Of a stretch of DNA of 64,000 nucleotides, positions 1 to 8,158 are shown in pieces. Under the pieces are notes generated by a model, which worked only from the letters and a program-made list of their open reading frames with translations, did not search any database and had not been told where the DNA came from. Both the position numbers and the translations under genes were made by a program. Every line of letters starts with the position of its first letter. Positions within the stretch are counted from its first letter, which is position 1. The stretch covers positions 1,922,001 to 1,986,000 of the forward strand of contig NZ_CP047940.1 in assembly GCF_014280235.1 (NCBI RefSeq). Reading direction: 5' to 3'. The stretch is from Cyanobium sp. NS01 (GTDB taxonomy: Bacteria; Cyanobacteriota; Cyanobacteriia; PCC-6307; Cyanobiaceae).

Positions 1-531
1 ATTACTTCGGTATCTCGGTTAACGGAGGGAACCGCATCAACCGTTCTGTTGGCAAGGCGAACGTTTGACAATGAACAGCCGATGATGGTGGCCAATTCAG
101 ACCAGCTCGTTGATTTTGACGTCAACGACTTTATTGAGGACTGCATACAGCGCAAGCTGGATGGCTCAATACTGGTCTTTCGAGATCCGTCAATGGACCC
201 CAAGTGGTCTTTTGCGAGAGTTGATGAGGCCGGGCTTGTGCTTGAAGTAGCAGAGAAAAAGCCAATATCCGACTTGGCCACAGTTGGCATCTATCTATTC
301 GCAAAGGGCAAGGATTTTGTTGGAGCAGCATTGGATATGATGGTTGCCAACGATCGCGTGAATGACGAGTTTTACACGTGTCCCGTCTACAATTACATGA
401 TCCAAAATGGTGCCCGAATTGGGATTTATGAAGTCCCGATGGATGCGATGTCAGGTCTAGGGACACCAGACGATCTCAACCAGTTCCTGCAGGAACGTGG
501 TGCCTCACCATCCATTGACTCCCCGGATTGA
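1..531 (+). CDS. Sugar nucleotidyltransferase, 5' end outside window
   Basis: The frame is open from base 1, so the gene enters from the left and only its C-terminal part is seen; the TTG at 49 is not a convincing start. The visible chain has the middle and end of a nucleotidyltransferase fold: MVANSDQLVDF matches the strand carrying the metal-binding Asp, AEKKPISDLATVGIYLF matches the sugar-binding and second metal region, and FYTCPVYNYMI and GLGTPDDLNQFL match the typical C-terminal end. It probably activates a sugar phosphate for surface polysaccharide synthesis. It overlaps the next gene by 4 bases if that gene starts at TTG 528. The sugar specificity cannot be read from the sequence. Confidence 0.8.
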   Translation: MTSVSRLTEGTASTVLLARRTFDNEQPMMVANSDQLVDFDVNDFIEDCIQRKLDGSILVFRDPSMDPKWSFARVDEAGLVLEVAEKKPISDLATVGIYLFAKGKDFVGAALDMMVANDRVNDEFYTCPVYNYMIQNGARIGIYEVPMDAMSGLGTPDDLNQFLQERGASPSIDSPD

Positions 532-1238
532 CACCGATGCACGTAATTGTTCCTCTAGCCGGCCCCGACTTCGTGCGGGCAGACGGAAGTATTAAAGCCC
601 TAGATTCCTTTCAAGGCCAGCCTCTCCTTAGATATGCACTCGATTCCAGGCCGTGGGCTTCAAAGGCTATCAGCCATTCATTTGTTCTTTATGATTGCGA
701 GGAAACAAGACGGTTCGCCCATGACTGCCTAAAGCAATGGTACGAGGGATGCTCTATTGTTTACCTAGATTCATTTAGCCGTGGAGCCGCAATTAGTACC
801 CTTGCGGGTCTTTCGACACTAAATGAGTTTTGCCATCCTTTGATAATTGACTTGGCCGATATTATTTACAAAAGTAATGCAAGTATTGAACAAGTGCTTC
901 AAGCAGGCCCAGACATAGGCGGCATTGCCTTGGTATTTCAGTCGCAAAATCCTCAATACAGCTATTTGGCAAGTGACGCTAATGGTCGAGTCGTCGGAGC
1001 AGCAGAGAAGAAAGTGATTTCAGATCAGGCATCAGCGGGCACTTACATCTTTCGTGACTGCTCAACCGTTCTAAAAGCCTTAGCCCATGCAATTGACAAT
1101 GAGCCTAGCCACACACACAACGATCTATTTTATGTGTGCCCCCTCTTCAATGGTGTCATTGCCCAGGGAAAACAGGTGACACTCGAGCGCGCCTATGATA
1201 TTATAGACTGTAAGTTTCATAGACCCTTATATGGCTGA
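528..1238 (+). CDS. Nucleotidyltransferase-like protein
   Basis: This 236-residue protein has the same fold pattern as its upstream neighbour: VIVPLAGPDF...IKALDSFQGQPLLRYAL at the N-terminus, then LIIDLADIIY, AEKKVISDQASAGTYIF and FYVCPLFNGVIAQGK. The usual GxGxR phosphate-binding loop is replaced by PLAGPDFVRADGS while the following Lys is kept, so catalytic competence is uncertain. Start is TTG 528, which overlaps the upstream stop, or ATG 537, which is more conventional. Its end overlaps the next gene by 8 bases. The region is AT-rich compared with most of the window, consistent with a transferred polysaccharide locus. The substrate is unknown. Confidence 0.7.
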   Translation: MTPMHVIVPLAGPDFVRADGSIKALDSFQGQPLLRYALDSRPWASKAISHSFVLYDCEETRRFAHDCLKQWYEGCSIVYLDSFSRGAAISTLAGLSTLNEFCHPLIIDLADIIYKSNASIEQVLQAGPDIGGIALVFQSQNPQYSYLASDANGRVVGAAEKKVISDQASAGTYIFRDCSTVLKALAHAIDNEPSHTHNDLFYVCPLFNGVIAQGKQVTLERAYDIIDCKFHRPLYG

Positions 1239-1569
1239 GCTTCGAGAGCTTACCCAGCAATATGTGGCAGCCTTCAATGCGAAAGACATAGATGGTGTAT
1301 CCGCCCTCTTGACGGAAGATTTCAGCATTACTGATCCTTCAGTTACGCAACTGGAACCCAGGGACAAGGCAATTGAATATATTCGTGGTTTATTTATGTC
1401 TAATTCAGTTTTGAGTTTTCAAGCGCTGGATATTATTGTAGGTGATGATATCACTGCCCTCCACTTTGCCCTATCTCTTGGTGAAGAGAGGTACCATGGA
1501 ATTGACTTAATTAACTGGAAGCAAGACAAGATCTCTTCTATTCTCGCTTACCTTACAAAGCAGTTCTAG
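1231..1569 (+). CDS. NTF2-like / SnoaL-like small protein
   Basis: A 112-residue protein of the size and pattern of the NTF2-like cone fold: an N-terminal helix (ELTQQYVAAFNAKDIDGVSALLTEDF) followed by the D-P-S strand and a set of beta strands ending IISWKxDKISS-like. Family members serve as ligand-binding domains or isomerase/hydrolase domains, and short ones often sit in sugar-nucleotide clusters without a known role. The ATG start overlaps the previous gene by 8 bases, so the three genes at the left edge form one transcription unit. No specific function can be assigned. The 240 bases that follow are AT-rich and hold no convincing gene. Confidence 0.65.
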   Translation: MAELRELTQQYVAAFNAKDIDGVSALLTEDFSITDPSVTQLEPRDKAIEYIRGLFMSNSVLSFQALDIIVGDDITALHFALSLGEERYHGIDLINWKQDKISSILAYLTKQF

Positions 1570-1811
1570 CCTATTTGGAGGGAAATCCAACCTTAGATTG
1601 CTTCTGAAGCAAACATATGCTAGTAGTATTTATTTATGCTTGCTACGTGCATTTTTCTTGATTAGGTCTTGCCTCTCATGCTTGACTCATCCCATCGTGC
1701 CTATTTGGAAAACTACAGCAAGAGCTTTTTGCCTTTTACAAGCTAATATGGCTCAGCATAGCATAACTGACTCTTCCAAAGCATGTCAATTACTTGTACA
1801 CCAATTCAGAA

Positions 1812-3407
1812 ATGACCAGCCAGTTACCCGATAGTCCATGGTCTTTCTTGCTAGACGTCAAGAACTGCGATGACCCTAAAGAGCAAGTTGCTCGGATCCT
1901 CAAGCGCTATCCAGGTAGAGTTATCGATCTTGAGCAGATCGCGGATCTATACTGCTCTTTAATTGCACAACAAGAAGAGCTGCTAGGTGCAATTCCTCTT
2001 GTCGAAGAACAGCTCGATTATCACAAGGACTCGGTCGGCATCAATATTACATACATCAGACTTCTCAAGTCTAAGTGCGACGATAATTCTTATCGGTTCT
2101 TATCTCTGCTCCCCTTTTTGAAGAGTAATTACCCTCTGCATTATCTAGCGCATCTTATAGAACTTATTGGCTTGCATTCTATTGAATGCGCCACAAGCAG
2201 CAATCGTTGCAGGAACAGACTTTTTTGTGGCATTGCAGTTCATGGATGCGTATTTGCACTTTTCGGTCTATACGATAATGAATTACTGCCTGCAGATAAG
2301 TTATCTTTTTTCCTTCATAAGGTAAGCAGATCATCGATATGTGTAATGTCTCCACAAGATATGAGATTGCTCAAGGGAGACATACGACAAAGAATTGAAG
2401 AAAGAAAGATTGAGCCTTGCCTCCATTCTTGGTCGACTTTGCTGAGTTTCCGCAAATCTTCCGCTCCTCCCAAGATTGCCGTACTTCTCTCCGGTCAGTT
2501 TCGTGGATATGAACGTGCCAACGAATGGCTAAAAGAGCAGTTCTCACACTACGAAAGCACATTCTACTTGGCAACATGGAATCAGTCTGGCTTTAGGAAA
2601 CCAACACTTACCAAGGGAACAATAGCTCAGTTAAATAGAGTCTTTTCAAAGCGTGTCGTTGAATTCTGTTTGCGCCATCCAAATAGCGCTGTTTCATTCT
2701 TTGAGAATGAAAGGATGTTGTCTTCTCACTTGTCAAAGCCAATTGACAATGGCTATTTAGCGAAGACCTATATGAGATCTGAAATACCCCTCTGCAATCT
2801 TGTGGTCAAAGATGAATCCGAGTTTGCTGAAAAACATAAGGGTCTAATAGATGATATGTGGACAAGGCATCCGCACTATACTTGTCATTCAAAGCCCACT
2901 AACTCATCCAAGATGGTATATCTTAATCAAAAGTGTTTTGACTTAATCCCAAATAAAGGTGATTATGATGTATTTGTTCGGATTCGCCCCGATGGCTATG
3001 TCAAGAACACGAGTGTGATCAACGATGCCATTCGGGATGTACTGGATGGCACCATTGATGGATATGTCGATAGAGGTGGAGGTTTTGGGGATCAATGTAT
3101 AATTGGAAACTATGAGGCTATCAACTCTTACTGCAATCTTTGGACAAGCTTTTCCACTCTAGATCTTGATAGATCTGGTTCAATAGGACATGCTACTCAA
3201 CCTCACACGAGGCTAATGGATAAGTCTATATTAGACTGTATCAATGTAGCCCCAATCGAAAACCTTAATATTTTGCATGACAGCTCATCTAGAGTGTCTG
3301 ACCAAGAGCTTGTTGAGTTACTAATTAGAGAATGTGAACTTGGGTCTCATGACGAACCTACATGTCTATTCCTGGAAAGACTGTTAGACCATATTAAGAG
3401 CACCTAG
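1812..3407 (+). CDS. Glycosyltransferase-like protein, surface polysaccharide
   Basis: A 531-residue protein if started at ATG 1812; a TTG 18 bases upstream is also in frame. The first 220 residues are helical and unassigned. From about residue 225 a new domain begins with KIAVLLSGQFRGYE, and near residue 385 comes DVFVRIRPDGYVKN, followed by GFGDQCIIGNYEAI. The same layout, an N-terminal IAVxxxGxxR strand and a central D-x-x-x-(R/K)IR-x-D motif, is seen in the minus-strand protein at 7191-8114, so the two look like distant relatives of one glycosyltransferase-like family. A role in capsule or O-antigen assembly is inferred from context. Base composition is AT-rich, unlike the 28-64 kb part of the window. 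Confidence 0.55.
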   Translation: MTSQLPDSPWSFLLDVKNCDDPKEQVARILKRYPGRVIDLEQIADLYCSLIAQQEELLGAIPLVEEQLDYHKDSVGINITYIRLLKSKCDDNSYRFLSLLPFLKSNYPLHYLAHLIELIGLHSIECATSSNRCRNRLFCGIAVHGCVFALFGLYDNELLPADKLSFFLHKVSRSSICVMSPQDMRLLKGDIRQRIEERKIEPCLHSWSTLLSFRKSSAPPKIAVLLSGQFRGYERANEWLKEQFSHYESTFYLATWNQSGFRKPTLTKGTIAQLNRVFSKRVVEFCLRHPNSAVSFFENERMLSSHLSKPIDNGYLAKTYMRSEIPLCNLVVKDESEFAEKHKGLIDDMWTRHPHYTCHSKPTNSSKMVYLNQKCFDLIPNKGDYDVFVRIRPDGYVKNTSVINDAIRDVLDGTIDGYVDRGGGFGDQCIIGNYEAINSYCNLWTSFSTLDLDRSGSIGHATQPHTRLMDKSILDCINVAPIENLNILHDSSSRVSDQELVELLIRECELGSHDEPTCLFLERLLDHIKST

Positions 3408-3524
3408 AAAGATCGGGATTAACAGGCATGAAACTACATTGAGAAGCCGCCAAAAGAGGTGGGATGAAGTGCACAAGCGTGCAACTACCTGATTGGAGCG
3501 GATAGCAAATTAGAACGACTTGCT

Positions 3525-3841
3525 TCAGTGCGACGTAGCTGCAGCCAGGCTGGAAGTGCGCTGCAGATATCGGAGGAAGTTGAATGTGAGGTTTTGAGCC
3601 CCCACCACGCCACAGTTCTTGCCAGCCCAATTTTTCTAGTCGTCTTTCCGCCCATTGGCATAGTCATGCATCCAAAAACGTGCTCAACACACGCTCTGAT
3701 TACTGATTTGACGCGATTGAGTTCTTTGGCGGCCTCGCTAAGCGGATTGTTGCGCGCCCTTTTTTCGTGAATCAGGCTTTCGAAACCACCGAGACTCAAC
3801 AAATCCTCGAAAGCAGGTTAGCCTGTCTCGCGTCAAGCCCC
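3525..3841 (-). pseudogene. IS5-family transposase, C-terminal fragment
   Basis: Read on the minus strand, this stretch encodes IHEKRARNNPLSEAAKELNR, VRAxVEHVFG-like and MGGKTTRKIGLARTVAWWGL, which is the C-terminal end of IS5-type DDE transposases, including the catalytic Glu region in VEHVFG. After WWGLK the frame slips: the continuation NLTFNFLRYLQ is in another frame and ends at the stop at 3525-3527. The matching N-terminal piece lies 3 kb away at 6891-7072, also on the minus strand, beyond two later insertions. Much of the DDE core between the two pieces is missing, so this IS is dead and has suffered deletion as well as insertion. Confidence 0.75.
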
Positions 3842-3860
3842 TTGGCCGTCGCTTTGCATC
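3842..3860. repeat. Left terminal inverted repeat of integrase-type IS
   Basis: TTGGCCGTCGCTTTGCATC. It matches the reverse complement of 6872-6890 at 16 of 19 positions. It lies 10 bases beyond the transposase stop codon at 3870-3872 and directly against the IS5 C-terminal fragment. Confidence 0.55.
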
Positions 3861-4621
3861 AACAAGTTGTTACCCATTTTCTTTGACACCTGGTAACACT
3901 GCTATCTCTTCTGGTTCTGTCTCTTTTTGCCCCCTGGCTTTGGCATCCAGCATCTGCTCCATCTCCCGCTCGATCCGCTGCAGCCGGTAACCGCGCAGCC
4001 GGCGTTGCAGGGTGCGTAGGTGACGTTCCCCATAGCGCTCTGGGTTGTGTTGGATCAGCCGCTCCAGCAGGGTTTTGGCGCGGATCATCGGCTCGGCGAC
4101 CAGGCACTGCTCGATCAGCGCCACATCCGGCTCAAACGGATCGGGCCTGGAGCGCTTGCCGCTGCGGGGTTTGGGCTTGCGGCGCCTCGGCTGGCTGCTG
4201 TGCCACAGGGTCTGCAGTCCCCCCAGGAACACCTCCAGTGAACGGTTCTCAGCGGCCAGATCCCGAGCCGTCTTGCCTGACTGCTCTTGTGATCCGTTCT
4301 CACCGCTGGCCAGTACGGCCAGCTGCCCCTGGCAGCGGCGGATAGTGACAAGCAACGCCACCGGGTCCGTGCGGCGCTGCAGATCCCGCAGCGCCTCGCC
4401 TTGGCCCTGAGACAGGGCGCCGCTCTTGATCAACCGCTGCAGCGGCGCCCGGGGCGGGTGGTGTTGGCGCTTGATCCGGCCGCCATCGCGCTCACTGCTT
4501 TTGAGCTTGAACGAGGGCTGAAACAGATTGGTGAACAGACGCAGGGCCCCATACAGCTCCCCCAGCACCTGAGCGGCTTCCAGGCCCTCCAGTCGCTGGT
4601 AGCCCACCACCCGGCGCACCA

Positions 4622-4650
4622 GCATCCCGTTCCAGGGCCTATTAGAAGTC
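4622..4650. repeat. Target duplication and left inverted repeat of ISAs1-type element
   Basis: GCATCCCGTTC (4622-4632) is repeated exactly at 5892-5902. It is followed by the inverted repeat CAGGGCCTATTAGAAGTC (4633-4650), which matches the reverse complement of 5874-5891 at 17 of 18 positions. Because bordering bases can belong to either, the true duplication is 10 or 11 bases. Confidence 0.85.
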
Positions 4651-5891
4651 TGTCTCAATAGCCCTGGCCGGGGCCTCCCGCCTACGGTGTCGTGCGCGGG
4701 ACCCGCTCTTGACCCTTGGCCTCTGAGCCCGCCACCACGCCTGCTGCAGCAGGCGATCTGATCAGTTTTCTCCAGGCGCTGCCGGACTGCCGCATGCGAC
4801 GTGGCATCCGCTTCCCCCAGTGGTGGATGCTGCTGGTGGCGATCCTCGCGATCCTCAGCGGCCAGGGCTCGCTGGTGGGGATGGAGCGCTTTGCCAAACG
4901 GCATCGCCAGACGCTCAACGAACTGCTGGGTACTGATTTCGGCAAGTCGCCGTCGGATTCGACCTTCCGGTTGCTGCTGGCCCAGCTGGATGTGGCGGGC
5001 TTTGAAACCCTGCTCCGCGACTGGATGGCGGCCCAGACGGGCGTGGCCGAGGAGCTCGACACCCTGGTGTGTGACGGCAAGACGCTGCGGGGCTCCATCG
5101 ATGAAACCGCCTCCGGCGCAGCGAAGTTCATTGCCCAGGTGAGCCTCTACTCCCAATCGCTGGGCGTGGCAATCGCCCAGACCACCTACGCCACCGATGC
5201 CAGTGGCGAGATCCAGGCGCTGCGCCAGCTGCTGGAGGCCGTCGAGCTCGACGGGGTGCTGGTGCAGGCCGACGCGCTGCATGCCAACCGCCCTTTTTCC
5301 TCTACCTCGCCCAGCGCGGCGCCGACTTCCTGATCGCCGTCAAACACAGCCGCCGCAAGGGGTTTCGGCTGATCAGAGACCGGCTCACCTATGGCCGGCG
5401 AATCCCGTGGCGCACCAGCAGACGGGAGCTGAAACGGGGCCGTGACATCACCTGGACCCTGCGGGCGATGCCTGCGCCGGAGTGGGTGGTGGAGCAGTGG
5501 CCGGGCAGCGCGACAATCATCGCCGTGCGCAGCCATGGCATCCGTGATGGCAAGGCGACAGACGAGACCCGTTACTACGTCTCAAGTCTGCGGACCGGAG
5601 CCATGGCCCTGTTGCGGCACGTCAGAGACCGCTGGTCAATCGAGAACAGCTGGCACTGGGTGCGCGACGTGCCGCTAAGGGAAGACGCCCACCGCTACCG
5701 GGAGGACAACGGCGTCCAGATCCTGGCCACCCTCCGCAGCCTGGCGATCAATGCCCTGCGGCTCGATGGGATCTGGTCGATCACCGAGGGCATCGCCGCC
5801 CTGGCTCACGACATCAAGGGACTGCTCAGACTGCTGGGGTGGCGGGAACCGGCGGAAGAACGACCCTCAGGGTGACTTCTAATAGACCCTG
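4633..5891 (+). mobile_element. ISAs1-family insertion sequence
   Basis: A 1,259-base element bounded by 18-base near-perfect inverted repeats and flanked by a 10-11 base direct target duplication. Length, duplication size and the transposase it carries all fit the ISAs1 family. It is inserted in the transposase gene of another IS, in opposite orientation. The near-identity of its ends and the intact frame of the interrupted gene point to a recent insertion. Confidence 0.85.
4716..5875 (+). pseudogene. ISAs1-family transposase with a -1 frame break
   Basis: The first part (TTG start at 4716, to about 5297) has the N-terminal H-repeat-associated region (ALPDCRMRRGIRFPQWWMLL) and the first catalytic motif LVCDGKTLRGS, then QADALHAN with the second Asp. 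The second part is in the -1 frame and continues FLYLAQRGADFLIAVK to the end, including RWSIENSWHWVRDVPLREDA with the catalytic Glu region. The switch falls at C CCT TTT (5291-5297), a perfect slippery heptamer in the correct phase, so the protein could be made by -1 frameshifting; a lost T in the run is the simpler explanation. Joined, the protein is about 386 residues, normal for the family. Confidence 0.8.
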
Positions 5892-5902
5892 GCATCCCGT
5901 TC
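5874..5902. repeat. Right inverted repeat and target duplication of ISAs1-type element
   Basis: GACTTCTAATAGACCCTG (5874-5891) is the reverse complement of the left end with one mismatch; it overlaps the last codons of the transposase. It is followed by the second copy of GCATCCCGTTC at 5892-5902. Confidence 0.85.
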
Positions 5903-6871
5903 TTCTGCTCCACCCAGGCCTGGTCGTTGCTCTGGTAGGCCCGCGATCGGGTGAGCACGATCTGATGACCAGGCCGGTCGCACCAGGCCTCCATCAGACT
6001 GTTCATGAACACCGGATCGTTGTCCGCATCGATGCCCCGCAGCGGGAAGGGCAGTTGCCGGCGGATCAGCTGCAGGGCCGTGAGCACAACAGCGCCATCG
6101 CGCACCAGGATCGGCACGCTTTCACTCCAGCCGGTGGCGATATCGGTCGCCACCAAGGTCCACAGGAACGGTCCCTGCATCCGCCCGCCGCAGTGGGCCA
6201 CCAGGTCGATCTCCAGCCAGCCGGGCTCGTGGTGGTCCTCCCAGCCCTTGAACGTGCGCACCGGCACCCGCCGACGCACGCCGCTGTAGGCCCGCGGTGG
6301 GCGCCGCCAGTTGTTGCCGCCACTGGCCTTGCGAATCGGTGCCAGCAGCCGATCGATCGTGGCGCTGCTCATCGCCAGCACCTGCTCGCGCACTGCCGGC
6401 TCCAGAGACAGGTGGCCGTGTTGCTCCAGCGACTCCACCAGCAGCGGCAGAAGGGCCGCCAGGCGCTTGCCGCACAGCCGATCGCTGGCTTCCCAGAGCG
6501 GCACCAACGCCGCTGCAGCCTCCGGGCCATAGCGACGGCGGGGGTGGGGCTTGGGGGCCTGCATGGCCTCGCCCTGATCACCAGAGGCCACCGCCGCGCC
6601 GGCAGCGGCAGGGACCTTCCGGTTGAGTAGCCGCAGCAGGGACTTTCGGTGGTATCCCGTGATCCCCTCCAGCTCATCCAGCAACCGGCGCTTGCCGGCA
6701 GCACTCAGGCCCCCGTAGCGCTGGCGGGACGCCTCCATAGCGGCCCGTCTGCGCTGCGGATCAGGGTCGGCCAGCCCATCCCCACGCCTTCCACTCGCTA
6801 CCCCGCTCGGCATGGCCACCACTACGCGCCAGGCATTGATGCAACAACATTAGGCTGGTAACCAAAGCAAC

Positions 6872-6890
6872 GATGCAATGCGCCGGTCAA
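6872..6890. repeat. Right terminal inverted repeat of integrase-type IS
   Basis: GATGCAATGCGCCGGTCAA, pairing with 3842-3860. It abuts the broken end of the IS5 N-terminal fragment at 6891. Confidence 0.55.
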
Positions 6891-7072
6891 CCTGATTGTC
6901 GCCGGACATTAGCCTCAAACATCTCGAAGATCTCCTCGATCACACCCGTCTTTCGTAGTCTCTCTCTGAAGAAGGCGACCGTGGTTGCATCGGGAATGCT
7001 GTTCATCACGCCAAGACCGACAAACTCCTCGAAGGAGCGCCTGTCGTTGACTGGCCGGATGAGGACTCTCAT
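6891..7072 (-). pseudogene. IS5-family transposase, N-terminal fragment
   Basis: The minus strand reads RRSFEEFVGLGVMNSIPDAT, TVAFFRERLRKTGVIEEIF and EMFEANVRRQSG, the N-terminal region typical of IS5-type transposases (SFxxFVGL...IPDxTTxxxFRERL). It ends exactly at the inverted repeat of the integrase-type IS. The upstream part of the gene continues in another frame above 7072, so this piece had decayed before or after being split. Its C-terminal counterpart is at 3525-3841. Confidence 0.75.
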
Positions 7073-7190
7073 TCACCCTAGACCGATTTCCGGGGTCAAC
7101 GTCAGCTAACTGAGCAATCCAAGGGTTTCCACAAAAGCTCACGCAAATGAGTCCGTATATTTGGTATGCAACTATTTCTATGTCTTGAGT

Positions 7191-8114
7191 CTAGTCATGT
7201 CTATCTTTTTTTAAATATCCATCTAAGCAATCGCTCCAGTAAACAGGGGTTCCAGCAACATTAACATACTTCGCAAAGACTAGTTCCGAAGGCGCCAGTC
7301 TATTGCCAACAAAGACAACTACCGCATTGCTTCTGTAGCAGCACTGATCACCCAGTAAAACAATATCACCAGGCCCGAGATGCAATATTTGTGAGTAATC
7401 TGTCGCAATATGGGTAGCAAGAACCGTTTCTTTTAGTCTTTCACGATCGTTCTTTAAAAAATGTAGAGCGTCAACTCTTTTCGACCAAGAAGCATCAGAC
7501 TCTCCTCTGCTTCTTATGATCACGGGAAATGATTCAAACCTATGAAGACCTGATGATTCTTTTAGTGTTTTGAGATTCACTGGAATTTTATTGATTAGTC
7601 CCGAGACATAGAATGTCTCGAAGAATTCCATTATGCTCCCGAGAGAAAGCATCGGATTACGCGGTCCGCAGAAAATAAGATCACTTTTTGCGTATAGGTA
7701 ACTTTTGCGGCTCGAATCCTTGCCAGAAACACATGCTGCCGCCAGGCTGAGTAATGAATCAAAGTCCTTATACTCATAATCTGTTCTAATCTTGAAGATA
7801 AAATCAAACTCGATTTTGCAGTCCTCCTCAGACTTAATAATCATTTCACATGCCATCTTATATTTTAACCATTGCCGCATGTTCTGCTGACCGTTAGCGA
7901 TAAGTTCTTGGTCCCTGCATTCATATTGGCTGCCTTCAATATAAGATACGGTGACATTGTCTAGACAGTCGAACATGTCTATCTTCCCTTCTTCGCTCTT
8001 ATGGGTGACTACAAATAGATGAGTCTGGTAATTGGATTTAGCTATCTGCCTGACAATCCTCAGATTTGTGTCAAGACAGCGTAGTAAGCCAGGAATCATT
8101 ACTGCTATATTCAT
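7191..8114 (-). CDS. Glycosyltransferase-like protein
   Basis: A 307-residue protein starting MNIAVMIPGLLRCLD, with FIFKIRTDYEYKDF near residue 115 and DLIFCGPRNPML near 155. The N-terminal beta strand and the central K-I-R-x-D motif resemble those in the larger protein at 1812-3407, suggesting a common glycosyltransferase-like fold; no named family is certain. It is the last gene of the minus-strand polysaccharide run, 44 bases after the sulfotransferase. The sequence is AT-rich like the other genes bordering the IS nest. A role in adding or modifying a surface sugar is inferred from neighbours only. Confidence 0.5.
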   Translation of the reverse strand: MNIAVMIPGLLRCLDTNLRIVRQIAKSNYQTHLFVVTHKSEEGKIDMFDCLDNVTVSYIEGSQYECRDQELIANGQQNMRQWLKYKMACEMIIKSEEDCKIEFDFIFKIRTDYEYKDFDSLLSLAAACVSGKDSSRKSYLYAKSDLIFCGPRNPMLSLGSIMEFFETFYVSGLINKIPVNLKTLKESSGLHRFESFPVIIRSRGESDASWSKRVDALHFLKNDRERLKETVLATHIATDYSQILHLGPGDIVLLGDQCCYRSNAVVVFVGNRLAPSELVFAKYVNVAGTPVYWSDCLDGYLKKDRHD

Positions 8115-8158
8115 ATAATGCGTAGGAGGATTCTTTCCATTATGTATTGCTGGGCATG

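Larger units (their letters stand above)
3870..6822 (-). pseudogene. Integrase-type transposase split by ISAs1-type element
   Basis: The N-terminal half (6822 down to about 5903) has the helix-turn-helix lead GITGYHRKSLLRLLN and the DDE core: EIDLVAHCGG (first Asp), GIDADNDPVF (second Asp) and NDQAWVEQKNG (Glu). The C-terminal half (4632 down to 3870) resumes with NGMLVRRVVGYQRLEGLEAA and FQPSFKLK and ends in a basic helical tail. Removing the inserted element plus one target duplication (1,270 bases) leaves 1,683 bases, exactly 561 codons with no internal stop, so the gene was intact until that insertion. Start may be at 6822 or at an internal Met at 6738. Confidence 0.75.
3842..6890 (-). 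mobile_element. Integrase-domain insertion sequence, itself interrupted
   Basis: This element sits inside the IS5 remnant. Its imperfect terminal inverted repeats are at 3842-3860 and 6872-6890 (16 of 19 bases match when one is reverse-complemented). It carries one minus-strand transposase gene, which is broken by an ISAs1-type element at 4633-5891. Without that insert and one copy of the target duplication the element would be about 1.78 kb. I see no clear target duplication at its own ends. The ISfinder family is uncertain: the transposase has an rve-type DDE core (IS481/IS21/ISNCY-like). Confidence 0.65.

Noticed and set aside
1598-1834. Possible 78-residue gene in the AT-rich gap
   Set aside because: No family resemblance, no ribosome-binding site, and it overlaps the better-supported start of the gene at 1812.
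3870-5282. One long minus-strand frame of 470 codons
   Set aside because: Only the part below 4632 is coding (C-terminal half of the split integrase-type transposase). Above that the frame is the antisense of the ISAs1 element and is open by chance.
7700-7725. tRNA-like GGCTCGAATCC string
   Set aside because: It lies inside a coding sequence and no acceptor stem or anticodon arm can be folded around it. No tRNA or rRNA gene was found in the window.
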